DNA of 64,000 nucleotides, taken from NCBI RefSeq assembly GCF_000172555.1, contig NZ_ABOX02000011.1:1-64000 (forward strand). The letters are read 5' to 3'. Under the pieces are notes generated by a model. That model was not told the origin of the DNA. It worked only from the letters and a program-made list of their open reading frames with translations, and searched no databases. A program made the position numbers and the translations under genes. The stretch is from Pedosphaera parvula Ellin514. GTDB taxonomy: Bacteria > Verrucomicrobiota > Verrucomicrobiia > Limisphaerales > Pedosphaeraceae. Position 1 is the first letter of the stretch; every line of letters starts with the position of its first letter. This document shows positions 55,745-64,000 of this stretch, piece after piece.

Positions 55745-56338
55745 ATGAAGGTGGATAAAACCCTCGCTGCCTTGATAAATCGCGTTGGCCCTTGTGCCTG
55801 GAAACCCACCAAACGACGAACTCCATTCGAAGCTCTGGTGCAGTCAGTGGCTTATCAACAGCTTAATGGTCTCGCAGCGGCAACCATTTTCGGCCGGTTC
55901 AAAGCACTCTATCCCAAAACTCGCTTTCCCACTCCGCAGGCCATCCTGGAAACCCCGGATGAACGGCTTCGCACCGCTGGGCTCTCACGCGCAAAGGTCG
56001 CCGCCATCAAGGACATTGCCGCCAAAACAGTCGAAGGCATCGTTCCCAACTCGCGCTCCATAGCTCGTTTGGACAATTCAACAATTATCTCCCAGCTTAC
56101 GACCATTCGCGGCATCGGCACTTGGACCGTTGAAATGCTTCTCATTTTCAAATTGGGCCGACTCGATGTTTTACCAACGACGGACTATGCAGTGCGCAAG
56201 GGCTTCGCTGTCACCTACGGATGGAACGACCTGCCCAAACCCGCTGAACTCCTTAAACACGGTGAGATTTGGCGTCCTTATCGCACCGTTGCTTCATGGT
56301 ATCTCTGGCGCTCCCTGGATATTCAGGTAACGCTGTAA
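55745..56338 (+). CDS. DNA-3-methyladenine glycosylase II (AlkA-like, HhH-GPD)
   Basis: About 197 residues. It is the short form of AlkA without the N-terminal TBP-like domain. It has the helix-hairpin-helix LTTIRGIGTWTVEMLLIF followed by the catalytic Asp in VLPTTDYAVRKG (the D-Y pair). The early part shows PFEALVQSVAYQQLNGLAAATI, where Q-S..QQ lines the DNA. It removes 3-methyladenine and related lesions. Its stop is 21 bases from that of the convergent RNase R gene. Confidence 0.95.
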   Translation: MKVDKTLAALINRVGPCAWKPTKRRTPFEALVQSVAYQQLNGLAAATIFGRFKALYPKTRFPTPQAILETPDERLRTAGLSRAKVAAIKDIAAKTVEGIVPNSRSIARLDNSTIISQLTTIRGIGTWTVEMLLIFKLGRLDVLPTTDYAVRKGFAVTYGWNDLPKPAELLKHGEIWRPYRTVASWYLWRSLDIQVTL

Positions 56339-56359
56339 TCCCAAAATTCTTACCGCACC

Positions 56360-58582
56360 TCATCTTCGCTTCGCCCGGCGAGAAGAATAGCTCAATTTAA
56401 ATTGCGGTCTCTCAAGCCGTTGAATCTGCGGCTTTGGTCTTTCGTACTTCGGCACTTCCTTTCTCGGCAGCTCCTTGCGCTCCGGACCTGCCAATCGAAA
56501 ATCCACCTGCTTCTTAAATTTATCCACCTTGTGGATTTGCACCTCAACCTTGTCCCCAAGCTTAAACACCCTGCGACTGCGTCGCCCAATGAGCTGGTTA
56601 CGATTTGAATCGAATTGGAAAAAGTCATCTGGAAGTGTGGAAAGCGGAACCACCCCGCTCATTCCCAAACCTGGCACATCCACAAAAAAACCAAAGTTTC
56701 TGACATCGGTCACCAATCCGGGATAACGCTGAGGCCGTCCCGAGTCGAGCTGACTTTGCAAATAGGCAAACAACTTCACATCCTTGCTGTCACGCTCCGC
56801 ATCCGCTGAATTTCGCTCGGTATCAGAAATGTGTTCCGCCACGTTCCTGAGCGATTCGGCCGCCACTTTCTCTCTTCCCTTTTGGAAAAGCGAACGATGC
56901 ACCACCAGATCCGCATAGCGCCGAATGGGTGATGTAAAATGCGTATACTTCGCTTTTGCCAAACCATAATGCCCCAGCGGCTCGACTGCATATCTCGCCC
57001 TCATCAATGATTTCAAAAAGCCAATCTTCAAGGCTGGCCCTATCGGCAGGGAATTGAGTTTCTGCAGCAGCTTTTGGACTTCATGCCGGTTGGTGAGATT
57101 GCCACACTGAATCTGGTGGCTCAGAACGTCCTCTCGAAATTCCTGCAAACGCTTGTCATCTGGTGGCTCATGAATGCGATAAACCGTTTGACGATCCAAC
57201 GCCATCAGCTTGCCCGCCACGGCTTCATTCGCCAGCAACATGTACTCTTCAATGAGCTGATGGGAAATATCATTTTCCACCCTGTCAATGCGCAGGATCT
57301 TGCCCTGTTCATCCAGGCGAATTTTACTCTCGGGAAAATCGAGGTCCAGCGAACCCGCCTGCATACGTGCTCGTCGGAGCCGCTGCGCCATCGTATTCGC
57401 GTGGTGTAACATTTCCTCAATCGGTCCGGCGGGTTTGCGTTGCAACGCCTCCAGCACCTCCTCGTAAGTGAAACGCCGTTTCGAATGAATGACGGCAGGA
57501 TAGAATCGGGACCTGATTACCTTGCCCTCAGCCGAAAGCAAAAATTCGACGCACTTCGTCAATCGCTCCACACCGGGCTTCAACGAACAGAGCTCGTTGC
57601 TCAAAGCCTCTGGCAACATCGGAATCACCCGGTCCACCAGGTACGTCGAGTTGCCACGTTTCTGGGCCTCCTCGTCCAAGGCACTCCCAACCTTCACATA
57701 ATGGGAGACATCGGCAATGTGTACCCACAGCTTCCAATGCCCATTTGGCGCGGCCTCCAAACAAATTGCATCATCGAAATCTTTTGCATCGACCGGGTCG
57801 ATGGTGACTACCGTATGCGCCCTGCAGTCTTCGCGTCCCGCAATATCGCGTTCGTCGATTTGATTTCCAATGGCATGCGCTTCTTGCAACACGGTCTTCG
57901 GAAAATGCAACGGCAGGTTGTACTGCCGCAATACCGAGAGCATGTCCACGCCTTCTTCATCCGGGGCTCCCAGCACCTCGATGATCTCCCCCTCGGGATT
58001 GAGCTCGCGCGACTCCCACAGCTTCAGTTCCACAACCACTTTGTCACCCAGATTTGGCCGACGTCCGACATCGCGAGGTTCGGTCACATAAATATCATGC
58101 GGAATCCGGGGATCGTCCGGGATGACATAAAGAAACCGATTGCTGCTTTGAAAGGTGCCGACGAGTTGCGTCCGCTCACGTTCCAGAATCCGAATCACTT
58201 TCCCTGTTTCTTCTTCTTGAAATATCCTGCTCCGCCCGCGGTATCGCACATCGCGACGCACTAAAACCCGATCGTTATTAAATGCCGTGCCGGTCGCATG
58301 TTCAGGTACAACAATCGTCGGCAATTTCGGATCATCCGCCTCTAAAAATCCTTTGCCCTGGCGATTGATTCGGATGCGTCCCGGAATTAAATCCGCCTCT
58401 TGAGGTAAAATAAATCGGTTCCCTTTGATACGTGCAATGCGCCCTTCGCGTTCCAATCGCGCAAGTCGCTTCTCCACCTCAGGCTTGTCGTTGGGGGCCA
58501 GCTTCAACCGCCGCATTAGCTGAGAAATATTGATCGGAGTGTAATCCGGCTGTCCGAACAATTTTAAAATCTTATCTTCCAT
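56360..58582 (-). CDS. rnr: ribonuclease R
   Basis: About 740 residues, the usual RNase R length. An N-terminal winged-helix-like part (~1-60, ISQLMRRLKLAPNDKPEVEKRL) is followed by cold-shock-like beta-barrels (IPGRIRINRQGKGFLEADD). The catalytic RNB domain has its key acids in HTVVTIDPVDAKDFDDAICLE, with YEEVLEAL..., RRYADLVVHR and PIRRYAD-type motifs near residue ~555. The S1 domain comes near 640-715 (PGLVTDVRNFGFFVDVPGLGMSG), and a basic Lys/Arg-rich tail follows. This 3'-5' exonuclease degrades structured RNA and works in quality control. The N-terminus overlaps the frameshifted HD ORF by 11 bases, an overlap that vanishes if the frameshift is corrected. Confidence 0.95.
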   Translation of the reverse strand: MEDKILKLFGQPDYTPINISQLMRRLKLAPNDKPEVEKRLARLEREGRIARIKGNRFILPQEADLIPGRIRINRQGKGFLEADDPKLPTIVVPEHATGTAFNNDRVLVRRDVRYRGRSRIFQEEETGKVIRILERERTQLVGTFQSSNRFLYVIPDDPRIPHDIYVTEPRDVGRRPNLGDKVVVELKLWESRELNPEGEIIEVLGAPDEEGVDMLSVLRQYNLPLHFPKTVLQEAHAIGNQIDERDIAGREDCRAHTVVTIDPVDAKDFDDAICLEAAPNGHWKLWVHIADVSHYVKVGSALDEEAQKRGNSTYLVDRVIPMLPEALSNELCSLKPGVERLTKCVEFLLSAEGKVIRSRFYPAVIHSKRRFTYEEVLEALQRKPAGPIEEMLHHANTMAQRLRRARMQAGSLDLDFPESKIRLDEQGKILRIDRVENDISHQLIEEYMLLANEAVAGKLMALDRQTVYRIHEPPDDKRLQEFREDVLSHQIQCGNLTNRHEVQKLLQKLNSLPIGPALKIGFLKSLMRARYAVEPLGHYGLAKAKYTHFTSPIRRYADLVVHRSLFQKGREKVAAESLRNVAEHISDTERNSADAERDSKDVKLFAYLQSQLDSGRPQRYPGLVTDVRNFGFFVDVPGLGMSGVVPLSTLPDDFFQFDSNRNQLIGRRSRRVFKLGDKVEVQIHKVDKFKKQVDFRLAGPERKELPRKEVPKYERPKPQIQRLERPQFKLSYSSRRAKRR

Positions 58583-59168
58583 GGTCTGATTCCAGCTTAT
58601 CAGGTGACTTGCCGATGGCTACCTTATTTCTAATCATTCCAGCCATGTGTGGGTCCTGCTCTTGCAGCATGCAGAAGTTCATTTCCCATCCTGCCTGTGC
58701 ACAATCTCGTAAAAACTTCCGGCCCTCGCCACTTCCTTGCCAAACGCCGTGCTCATATAATCCTCCTGTGGAATGATCCCCACCCTCCCCCAAATCCAAC
58801 CGGTCCGCATCCCAACACGTTCCAATGGTCACATCATTTGTGAATTGTTGATTGGTGTGCCAGATGCATGCGTATTCCAACAACGCGAACGCTGCATCAT
58901 CCAACTCATACTTCTCGCCTCGCAATGCTTTCGCAAAGGCAGACCCTCTCGCCCCGTGCCCAGGATCGTCATCGTCATTTACCCGTTTCGAATCATGAAA
59001 CACGGCAAACAATTTCACGACCTCCACATTCGCCCCGGTTTTCTCGGCGAGAACCAGCCCATTCTTCTCCACCCGTTTCCAATGGCCCAAACCGTGCACC
59101 ATCGAACTCGCCGCCACGGTCTGTTCAACAACGTGTTCCCACAATTCAATTAAATCATTTGATCCCAT
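58572..59168 (-). CDS. HD-domain protein, apparent frameshift near the end
   Basis: The uninterrupted frame gives about 198 residues: an HD-type core with HGLGHWKRVE, VKLFAVFHDSKR (the HD pair) and CWDADRLDLG. After this the frame becomes non-protein-like (GEGGDHSTGG...). Reading one base on, the minus strand gives VGIIPQEDYMSTAFGKEVAR and then GSFYEIVHRQDGK and a stop at 58679-58681. That is exactly the continuation expected after DLGR. One base too many in the C run at 58787-58791 explains it: dropping it restores a ~162-residue protein. Members are metal-dependent phosphohydrolases of unknown substrate. Whether the extra base is real or a sequencing error is unknown. Confidence 0.85.
   Translation of the reverse strand: MGSNDLIELWEHVVEQTVAASSMVHGLGHWKRVEKNGLVLAEKTGANVEVVKLFAVFHDSKRVNDDDDPGHGARGSAFAKALRGEKYELDDAAFALLEYACIWHTNQQFTNDVTIGTCWDADRLDLGEGGDHSTGGLYEHGVWQGSGEGRKFLRDCAQAGWEMNFCMLQEQDPHMAGMIRNKVAIGKSPDKLESDHGR
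58787..58791. other. homopolymer frameshift site in the HD gene
   Basis: A run of five C on the plus strand; four would keep the HD gene in frame. See the HD-domain entry. Confidence 0.7.
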
Positions 59169-59183
59169 ATCAAGTCCGCCCTG

Positions 59184-60401
59184 CTAATGTTTCGGAAAGG
59201 CAACTTCGAAACCTTCCTTCCTCAATCGTTCATGCAGCGTCTGAATATGCTTTGCATCGCGCGTTTCCACCACACACCGCACCACCACCGTGCTAATATC
59301 ACCTGATGCGAACGCCCGGTCATGCTCAATATCCACAACGTTCGCGCCCTCTCCGGCAACCAACGCCGCAAACTGCGCCAACCCGCCCGGCCGATCGCTG
59401 ATCGTCGCAGTGAACTGACACAACCTCCCGTCGGACGCCAATCCTCGCTCCAATACTCGTCCCAAAATCGTCGTGTCGATATTCCCGCCGCATAAAGGCA
59501 ACACCACTTTCTTCCCTTTCAGTTCGGGCACCAAACCGGCCAGACACGCCGCCAGCGGAGCTGCCCCTGCCCCTTCCACGACCGCCTTTTCCAGCTCCAC
59601 CAAACGCAGTACCGCGCGTGCGATATCCGCTTCCTTCACCACCACCACGTCATCCACGAACTTGCGCGCAATCTGGAACGAATTCTCTCCCACTTTCGAT
59701 ACTGCCAATCCATCCGCCAGAGTCGGTCGGACTTTGGTCAACACCGGCTTCCCCTCCTTTAACGCCGACATGTAAGCTAATGCATGATCGGCCTCGACCC
59801 CAATCACCCGCACCTCCGGCTTCCTCGATTTGATCGCCATCGCCACACCCGCAATCAAACCCGCCCCGCCAATCGGCACGATGATCGCATCCAAATCCGG
59901 CACCTGCTCCAGCACCTCCAGGCCCAGCGTCCCCTGCCCGGCAATCACCGCCCGGTCGTTAAAACCATGAATCAACGTCAACCCCTCTTGTTTCCCCAAC
60001 TCCGTCGCCTCCTGACGCGCCTCCTCATAATTATTCCCATGCAAAATGACATGGGCCCCCATCTGCTGACAATTCACCACCTTCGTCAATGGCGCCGTCT
60101 GCGGCATCACCACCGTCACTGGTATCCCTTGCAGCATCGCATGATATGTCACCCCCAGCGCATGATTCCCCGCCGACGCCGCAATCACTCCCCGCTGCTT
60201 CTGCTCCGGGCTCAGCAACAAAAGCGCATTGCACGCCCCCCGCTCCTTGAAACTCCCCGTCCTCTGCAAATATTCCAGTTTGCAATAAACCGACATGCCA
60301 GCGGCTTGCGAAAGCGCTCCCGATGGTGGACACGGGGTAAAAACCACCCTCCCCTTGATCCGTTCCGCCGCCGCCGTGATATCCGCAAACTCAACACCCA
60401 T
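59184..60401 (-). CDS. ilvA: threonine ammonia-lyase (threonine dehydratase)
   Basis: About 405 residues. The start at 60401 (MGVEFADITAAAERIKG) has a GGAAAG ribosome site about eight bases upstream and fits family N-termini; an ATG at 60479 in frame adds 26 residues. The PLP lysine is in LQRTGSFKERGACNAL. Further motifs: AASAGNHALGV (phosphate loop), VPIGGAGLIAGVA, and LPLCGGNIDTTILGRVL with its Ser/Cys near the pyridine nitrogen. A C-terminal ACT-like domain (~325-405: ISDRPGGLAQFAALV..) binds amino acids, so feedback control is possible. It produces 2-oxobutanoate for isoleucine synthesis. Whether it serves biosynthesis or degradation cannot be told from sequence. Confidence 0.93.
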   Translation of the reverse strand: MGVEFADITAAAERIKGRVVFTPCPPSGALSQAAGMSVYCKLEYLQRTGSFKERGACNALLLLSPEQKQRGVIAASAGNHALGVTYHAMLQGIPVTVVMPQTAPLTKVVNCQQMGAHVILHGNNYEEARQEATELGKQEGLTLIHGFNDRAVIAGQGTLGLEVLEQVPDLDAIIVPIGGAGLIAGVAMAIKSRKPEVRVIGVEADHALAYMSALKEGKPVLTKVRPTLADGLAVSKVGENSFQIARKFVDDVVVVKEADIARAVLRLVELEKAVVEGAGAAPLAACLAGLVPELKGKKVVLPLCGGNIDTTILGRVLERGLASDGRLCQFTATISDRPGGLAQFAALVAGEGANVVDIEHDRAFASGDISTVVVRCVVETRDAKHIQTLHERLRKEGFEVAFPKH

Positions 60402-60690
60402 TCCATACTTTCCATCCGCTGCGCGCCCTCTGTCAACCGCCGCGCTTTCATCTCCGCTTCCCAAAAATTCCGTTTTCATAAAATATCTATATCCCGTTAA
60501 CTGCTGTTAGCTTGGGTTTACTAAGGTTAACTCAGGCTGGAGACTGCTCCACTTCGTAACTTCCATAACCACCCTGCACCGTGGAATCTCTTCCGCACCC
60601 CCAGAAGGGACCATTTTTCAGATGAAATCTCTTTTCCATTTTGTCTCCTAACTCATGGCTCATGAATTTCGGACTTCTCCCAGATTTTTT

Positions 60691-60750
60691 TAACCTTCCG
60701 ATACCTTCCGATACCTTCCGATACCTTCCGATACCTTCCGATACCGACCG
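60691..60750. repeat. 10-bp tandem repeat (ataccttccg)
   Basis: Four perfect copies of ataccttccg stand in a row (60701-60740), with a truncated copy before and a degenerate one after. As the unit is not a multiple of three, slippage would shift any frame through it. Confidence 0.9.
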
Positions 60751-60889
60751 AACTGCACGACCCACAGCTCGCATAAAAACATCAGCTCGACAGCCTGTGA
60801 GCCAATCCACATTGTCTTGCTCGATAGTTTTTTTATGACTTTGATTCATTATGCCTCATTTCGAAAGAGCTTATAAAAACCCCAAACTC

Positions 60890-60960
60890 TGTCAATAAAC
60901 AAATGCCATACACGAGTATAAATAACACATCAACGAATGCGGATGCAACGTTGCCTGACC
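60890..60960. repeat. dispersed ~71-bp diverged repeat, copy 2
   Basis: Partner of 45-115 (about 49 of 71 positions identical without gaps). It ends about 80 bases before the GTG proposed as start of the HEAT-repeat gene. Confidence 0.5.
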
Positions 60961-61042
60961 TGACTGCCAAGCCGAACGCAATTTGGAATCCCACTCGTTG
61001 GTTTTGTCTAGCCTCCCATTAAGAACCCGCTATAAATCTCGC

Positions 61043-61859
61043 GTGCTGAAAAAGCTGATAATCATTGCCTGTGTCCTGCTTTCATTGGTTACCGGGAGTC
61101 GTGTTGTGGCCAACACTCCGCCCCCGCCCAAAAGAACCCGAATATCAGGGCAAAAAACTGCGAGCCTGGCTCGTTGATTACCAAAAGCAGTTTGATGAAC
61201 ACGGACTCTATCCTGAACACCCCGCCACGTCGACGCCGTCTCAGGACGCGATCCGAAAAATCGGGATAAACGCCATTCCTTACCTTCTTATGATGGCCGA
61301 AAGTCATGAAAACCGCATGAAGGCCATTCTCAAGCAAAAGATCTGTGAAACAATGCATGCTTCCAGCATGCCGTCGCCTGCCGAATTGGAGACTCAAATG
61401 CAGGCCGCTGACGGCTTTGAAGCTCTTGGCACCGCAGCAAAACCTGCGGTGCCTGCCTTGATTCAACTACTGGGAAATGGCAACGCGGATGTCCGATTCT
61501 CCGCTGCCTTGTCACTCAGCATGATTGGCCCTGCCGCGAAGGAAGCCGTCCCCGCTCTGCTCAAAAACATCAATGATCCATACCTGGACGTTCAGACACA
61601 CTCGGCAGTGGCGTTGGGAGAGATTCATGCCGCCGCCTCCACTGCCGTGCCGGCGTTGACCAACTTGTTGGCGGTAAATAGCAGGCTCTGTGAATGCCAC
61701 ATCATCCGTGCTCTCGGCAATTTCGGAGCAGAGGCAAAAGCAGCCGTGCCAATCCTCACCCCCTACTTGAACGGGCCAAATTCCCTCAACCGGGAATACG
61801 CAACCAACGCCCTGAAACAAATCGACCCCGCAGCCGCCGCCAAGGCCGGAGTGAAATGA
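61043..61859 (+). CDS. exported HEAT-repeat protein, apparent frameshift after the signal peptide
   Basis: From GTG 61043 the frame reads LKKLIIIACVLLSLVTGSRV, a good signal peptide, then NTPPPPK. After this the frame loses sense, while the frame one base on continues EPEYQGKKLRAWLVDYQ and runs to 61859. Removing one A from the AAAA at 61130-61133 joins them in a single ~270-residue protein. The body contains about four HEAT-type repeats (ALGTAAKPAVPALIQLLG, MIGPAAKEAVPALLKNIN, EIHAAASTAVPALTNLLA, NFGAEAKAAVPILTPYLN). It is a likely protein-binding scaffold outside the cytoplasm. As the sequence stands, only the part from an internal ATG (61065 frame) without signal could be made. Confidence 0.8.
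61130..61133. other. homopolymer frameshift site in the HEAT gene
   Basis: Four A where three would join the signal peptide to the HEAT-repeat body. See the HEAT-repeat entry. Confidence 0.65.
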
Positions 61860-62156
61860 ATAGCAGATGCCGCAACATCGTTCTTTATTGAAATACCCAG
61901 TCTCATTAAATCGTGAATAAAGGTAGGAATCTAATACCTACTAATTTTCAGGGCTGACGCATCAGAGGTTCTTATAATTTGAGGTTCTATCATTAACTCC
62001 GTGGCTTCAGCCCGGTGTTGCAAGGAACAGCGGGACTTGGAGCTGTTTCAACGTACCCGCCTCATGGACAATGGCTGGTGTTCGGGGCTGGATTATGAGA
62101 TATGGCGCGTGAACAACTGAGTCCTGACGCTCTCGCCAGCAGCCAAACCAATCCCA
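61860..62156. other. gap, weak hairpin and possible coding remnant
   Basis: A small hairpin (gtagg ... cctac, 61923-61941) followed by taatttt may end the HEAT transcript. A plus-strand frame ending at about 62120 contains LFQRTRLMDNGW and LDYEIWRVNN and is protein-like, but it has no start and is unrecognised. Confidence 0.3.
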
Positions 62157-63674
62157 TCAATGTTTGACCTTCTTCCCCTCCATGTCCGGATACTCTTTCA
62201 TCCGGGAGATTACCTCCGTGGCTTCTCCTTTGTCATTCTTAATGAAGGTCAATTGCGCACCATTGATCACGAAGAAATTCGTTTCCGATTCGGGATAAAT
62301 CTCAAACACACCTTGAAAGATGCGCTTGCCAAGAGTTTGCCCCATTAACTGCTCTCCCTGTCGCCAAACCTTGAACTTGATTGGTTCCCAGTGGAGATTA
62401 TTAGGCGCAAATTCGTACTCGCCGACGCATGCATCATACAATTTTGCATTGAGTTTGATGGCGGCACGCGCCGGGGATGGTTCGGGGGCCTTGATTCTTG
62501 GCGGCCGCCCCCATTGAAAGAGGGCGCAGCCCACGATGACGGCCAGGGCGACGTCGCCATCGAATCGTGATCCGTGACGCGCAGTAATCCGGCCCAGGAG
62601 TGTTCCTATGAGCAAAGCCGGTATGAAGACCACGCTTATAACCAGCGTGAAAACCGGCATGTGGGACATAAGAATGGAACGAATAGCTGGGATCGCAATC
62701 ACGCAAAACCAGAGCGCAACGGCCAGCATGGTAACACCCCACCATGGAACTCGCAGCCTGCCGAGACCCAGTAACACCAGAAAGGTGATAACAATCGCCG
62801 CGCCTTGCGCGGGGAAATATCGCAGATGCGGCATCACATCACGCCACATTCCGGTGGTGAGGACAAAAGCGATGATGAAAATAGTCGCAACAAACAATCC
62901 ACGCCCCCATGCCCAGGGTGGCGGGAACCTGGGCAAACAAAACGCCAGGCCGAGCACGCCCAGCATGGCGAGCACCACGCCAATGAGTCGCCAGCGCCAG
63001 CAAGTTGCAGCTGCGGGCGGCGGCTTGCCAACAGCAGTACATGCGACTTGGACGGCTGCATTAACGAGCAGACGATCCCAGGCCTCCAGCGCGTGTTCGG
63101 ACCAGGGAGAGATCACGCAGCGCGCATCCGTCCGCGCCTTGAGCATCGACGGCTTGAAGATTTCCTCCTTCGCGCCCGCCAGAAGCAGCAGTGGCGGGCC
63201 GTGTTCCCCCAGGATGGGGAGGGAACCCAAGGCAATGAAAAGCTTTGGTTTCAGGCCGCCTTCGCGCACGGCCTCGCCTCCCGTGAAGCCACCCATCGAA
63301 TGGCCGATGAAAACATCCACCGGCCCGACCGCATGTGCGACCGCCTCCAACGTCTGCACGGCCCCCATAAAGGAATACGATTGCGGCGACGCTCCGTGTC
63401 CGGGCTGTTCCACGGAATAGCACTCAAATCCGGCAGCGGCCAGCGCCTCACCATAGCAAACGAGGTTTTCTTTCGAGCCGCCGTAGCCGTGGGCGAGCAA
63501 CGCAACGGGGTGTGGTCCCGGACCCGCTGGCAGGAATTGAAGTGCCGGAGTGTCCCCGGCGAGGGTCACGGTCTGGACACGGACACCGGACTCGACCAGA
63601 CGTGAGCACGCCAGACCTGCGACCAGGCAGGCGCAGGTCACCATGAAAATGCACCAGTTAGCGCGTGAGCTCAT
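62157..63674 (-). CDS. alpha/beta hydrolase fused to a membrane domain and a C-terminal beta domain
   Basis: About 505 residues. The N-terminus (MSSRANWCIFMVTCACLVAGLAC) is a signal or anchor with a possible lipobox (VAGLAC). Residues ~35-215 are an alpha/beta hydrolase: LLAHGYGGSKENL (oxyanion), GPVDVFIGHSMGGFTGGEAV (nucleophile Ser in GHSMG), and a possible His in SPWSEHAL. Residues ~225-400 contain about six membrane helices (LIGVVLAMLGVLGLAFCL ... ALAVIVGCALFQWG). The last ~100 residues (LNAKLYDACVGEYEF, FKVWRQGEQLMGQTLG, VINGAQLTFIKNDKGEATEV) resemble the DUF3471-like domain that trails beta-lactamase-like hydrolases. It would face the periplasm if the hydrolase is exported. The combination of these three parts is unusual. 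Confidence 0.85.
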   Translation of the reverse strand: MSSRANWCIFMVTCACLVAGLACSRLVESGVRVQTVTLAGDTPALQFLPAGPGPHPVALLAHGYGGSKENLVCYGEALAAAGFECYSVEQPGHGASPQSYSFMGAVQTLEAVAHAVGPVDVFIGHSMGGFTGGEAVREGGLKPKLFIALGSLPILGEHGPPLLLLAGAKEEIFKPSMLKARTDARCVISPWSEHALEAWDRLLVNAAVQVACTAVGKPPPAAATCWRWRLIGVVLAMLGVLGLAFCLPRFPPPWAWGRGLFVATIFIIAFVLTTGMWRDVMPHLRYFPAQGAAIVITFLVLLGLGRLRVPWWGVTMLAVALWFCVIAIPAIRSILMSHMPVFTLVISVVFIPALLIGTLLGRITARHGSRFDGDVALAVIVGCALFQWGRPPRIKAPEPSPARAAIKLNAKLYDACVGEYEFAPNNLHWEPIKFKVWRQGEQLMGQTLGKRIFQGVFEIYPESETNFFVINGAQLTFIKNDKGEATEVISRMKEYPDMEGKKVKH

Positions 63675-63910
63675 GACGTTCGGCAGACGGTACCATTCGA
63701 TCCCGTTCAGGCGAAGCGAAATATGCTTGAGCGACTACTTGCTCCCTCGCTCCAGCTTTGGCCCAAGCTCGCGGCGTGAACTGTGGGCTGCTGTGACCAT
63801 GTCTGGCCAACGGGTAGAAGCCGTGGTGTTAACGAGAAAAGCGCCTATTTTAGATGTGTCAGCCCTATGGTAATTATTAGAAGTCAGCTTCTCAAATGCC
63901 TGGTTACAGC
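63675..63910. other. gap between hydrolase start and the edge gene
   Basis: 236 bases with no gene. It must contain the promoter of the minus-strand hydrolase and the 3' region of the next gene, but no clear elements were found. Confidence 0.4.
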
Positions 63911-64000
63911 TTAGAACGGGCCGTTCGGCACCGTAAAGAAGTCCAAGCTATTGGATTGAGTCTGGCTGGCGTTGGTGACGACGCGGACATAGGTCTCAGG
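63911..64000 (-). CDS. C-terminal end of a gene leaving the window
   Basis: A minus-strand frame runs open from the window edge to a TAA at 63911-63913. Its last 29 residues read PETYVRVVTNASQTQSNSL and then DFFTVPNGPF. Nothing can be assigned from so short an end; it is strand-like and fits an exported protein. It is partial. Confidence 0.5.
   Translation of the reverse strand, partial: PETYVRVVTNASQTQSNSLDFFTVPNGPF

Larger units (their letters stand above)
60402..61042. other. gap with a 10-bp tandem repeat and no confident gene
   Basis: A stretch of ~640 bases. It contains the tandem repeat at 60691-60750 and the dispersed repeat at 60890-60960. A 105-codon minus-strand frame at 60532-60849 is mostly the repeat translated (GRYRKVSEGI periodicity) and is not supported as a gene. 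Confidence 0.4.

Noticed and set aside
59784-60500. 238-codon plus-strand frame rich in His, Arg and Leu
   Set aside because: It is antisense to threonine dehydratase and of skewed composition without domains.
60532-60849. 105-codon minus-strand frame through the 10-bp repeat
   Set aside because: The middle is simply the repeat translated, with no ribosome site or recognisable domain; the rest is not conserved-looking.

Overview
The window most likely comes from a verrucomicrobial chromosome (Pedosphaera-like branch). This is inferred from family content and not from a marker-gene search. The evidence is a planctomycete/verrucomicrobial-type single-haem cytochrome, exported proteins ending in a short FYR-type C-terminal module, a GxxExxY protein, a complex I operon lacking nuoEFG but carrying two nuoM genes, and a small hypothetical protein of PVC type. 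Base composition looks moderate and fairly even. I found no rRNA, tRNA, CRISPR array, complete insertion sequence or prophage.

Layout. 1-3.7 kb: a gene fragment, two secretion-apparatus-like envelope proteins and three small orphan genes, with an intact paralogue of the fragment on the other side. 3.7-5.7 kb: an exported RCC1-type double propeller. 5.9 kb: a compact two-hairpin RNA candidate. 6.2-11.3 kb: a hybrid histidine kinase and a FUSC-type efflux protein. 11.5-14.7 kb: sugar metabolism (TIM-barrel isomerase, Gfo/Idh/MocA oxidoreductase) around a GxxExxY gene framed by inverted repeats, then a c-type cytochrome with a clear terminator. 14.7-25.4 kb: PHP phosphoesterase, dnaG, cvpA-like, TPR lipoprotein, DUF362 protein, exported zinc metalloprotease and exported glutathione peroxidase. 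25.4-25.7 kb: a photolyase gene fossil. 25.8-38.1 kb: a 12-gene nuo operon on the minus strand in the order A-B-C-D-I-H-J-K-L-M-M-N. 38.2-41.9 kb: a small orphan gene, a DnaJ-like co-chaperone and ftsH. 42-45 kb: a glycoside-hydrolase-like protein and anmK. 45-52.5 kb: dodecin, DUF2959 lipoprotein, 3-methyladenine glycosylase, DUF488, topoisomerase IB, an AI-2E-type permease, a coupled hydrolase/phosphoribosyltransferase pair, and an ArfB-like release factor. 53.4-60.4 kb: rhomboid protease, signal peptidase I, a small anchored protein, AlkA-type glycosylase, RNase R, a frameshifted HD protein and threonine dehydratase. 60.5-64 kb: a 10-bp tandem repeat, a frameshifted HEAT-repeat protein, a membrane-fused alpha/beta hydrolase and the tail of a gene leaving the window.

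How the genes work together. The nuo operon encodes the quinone-reducing and membrane arms of respiratory complex I without the NADH-input subunits, so the electron donor is open. DNA-damage functions recur: two alkylation glycosylases of different folds, topoisomerase IB, and a decayed photolyase. Envelope and protein quality control recur too: FtsH, DnaJ-like, rhomboid, signal peptidase, AnmK. Two single-base frameshifts in short homopolymers (58787-58791 and 61130-61133) could be real or sequencing artefacts.
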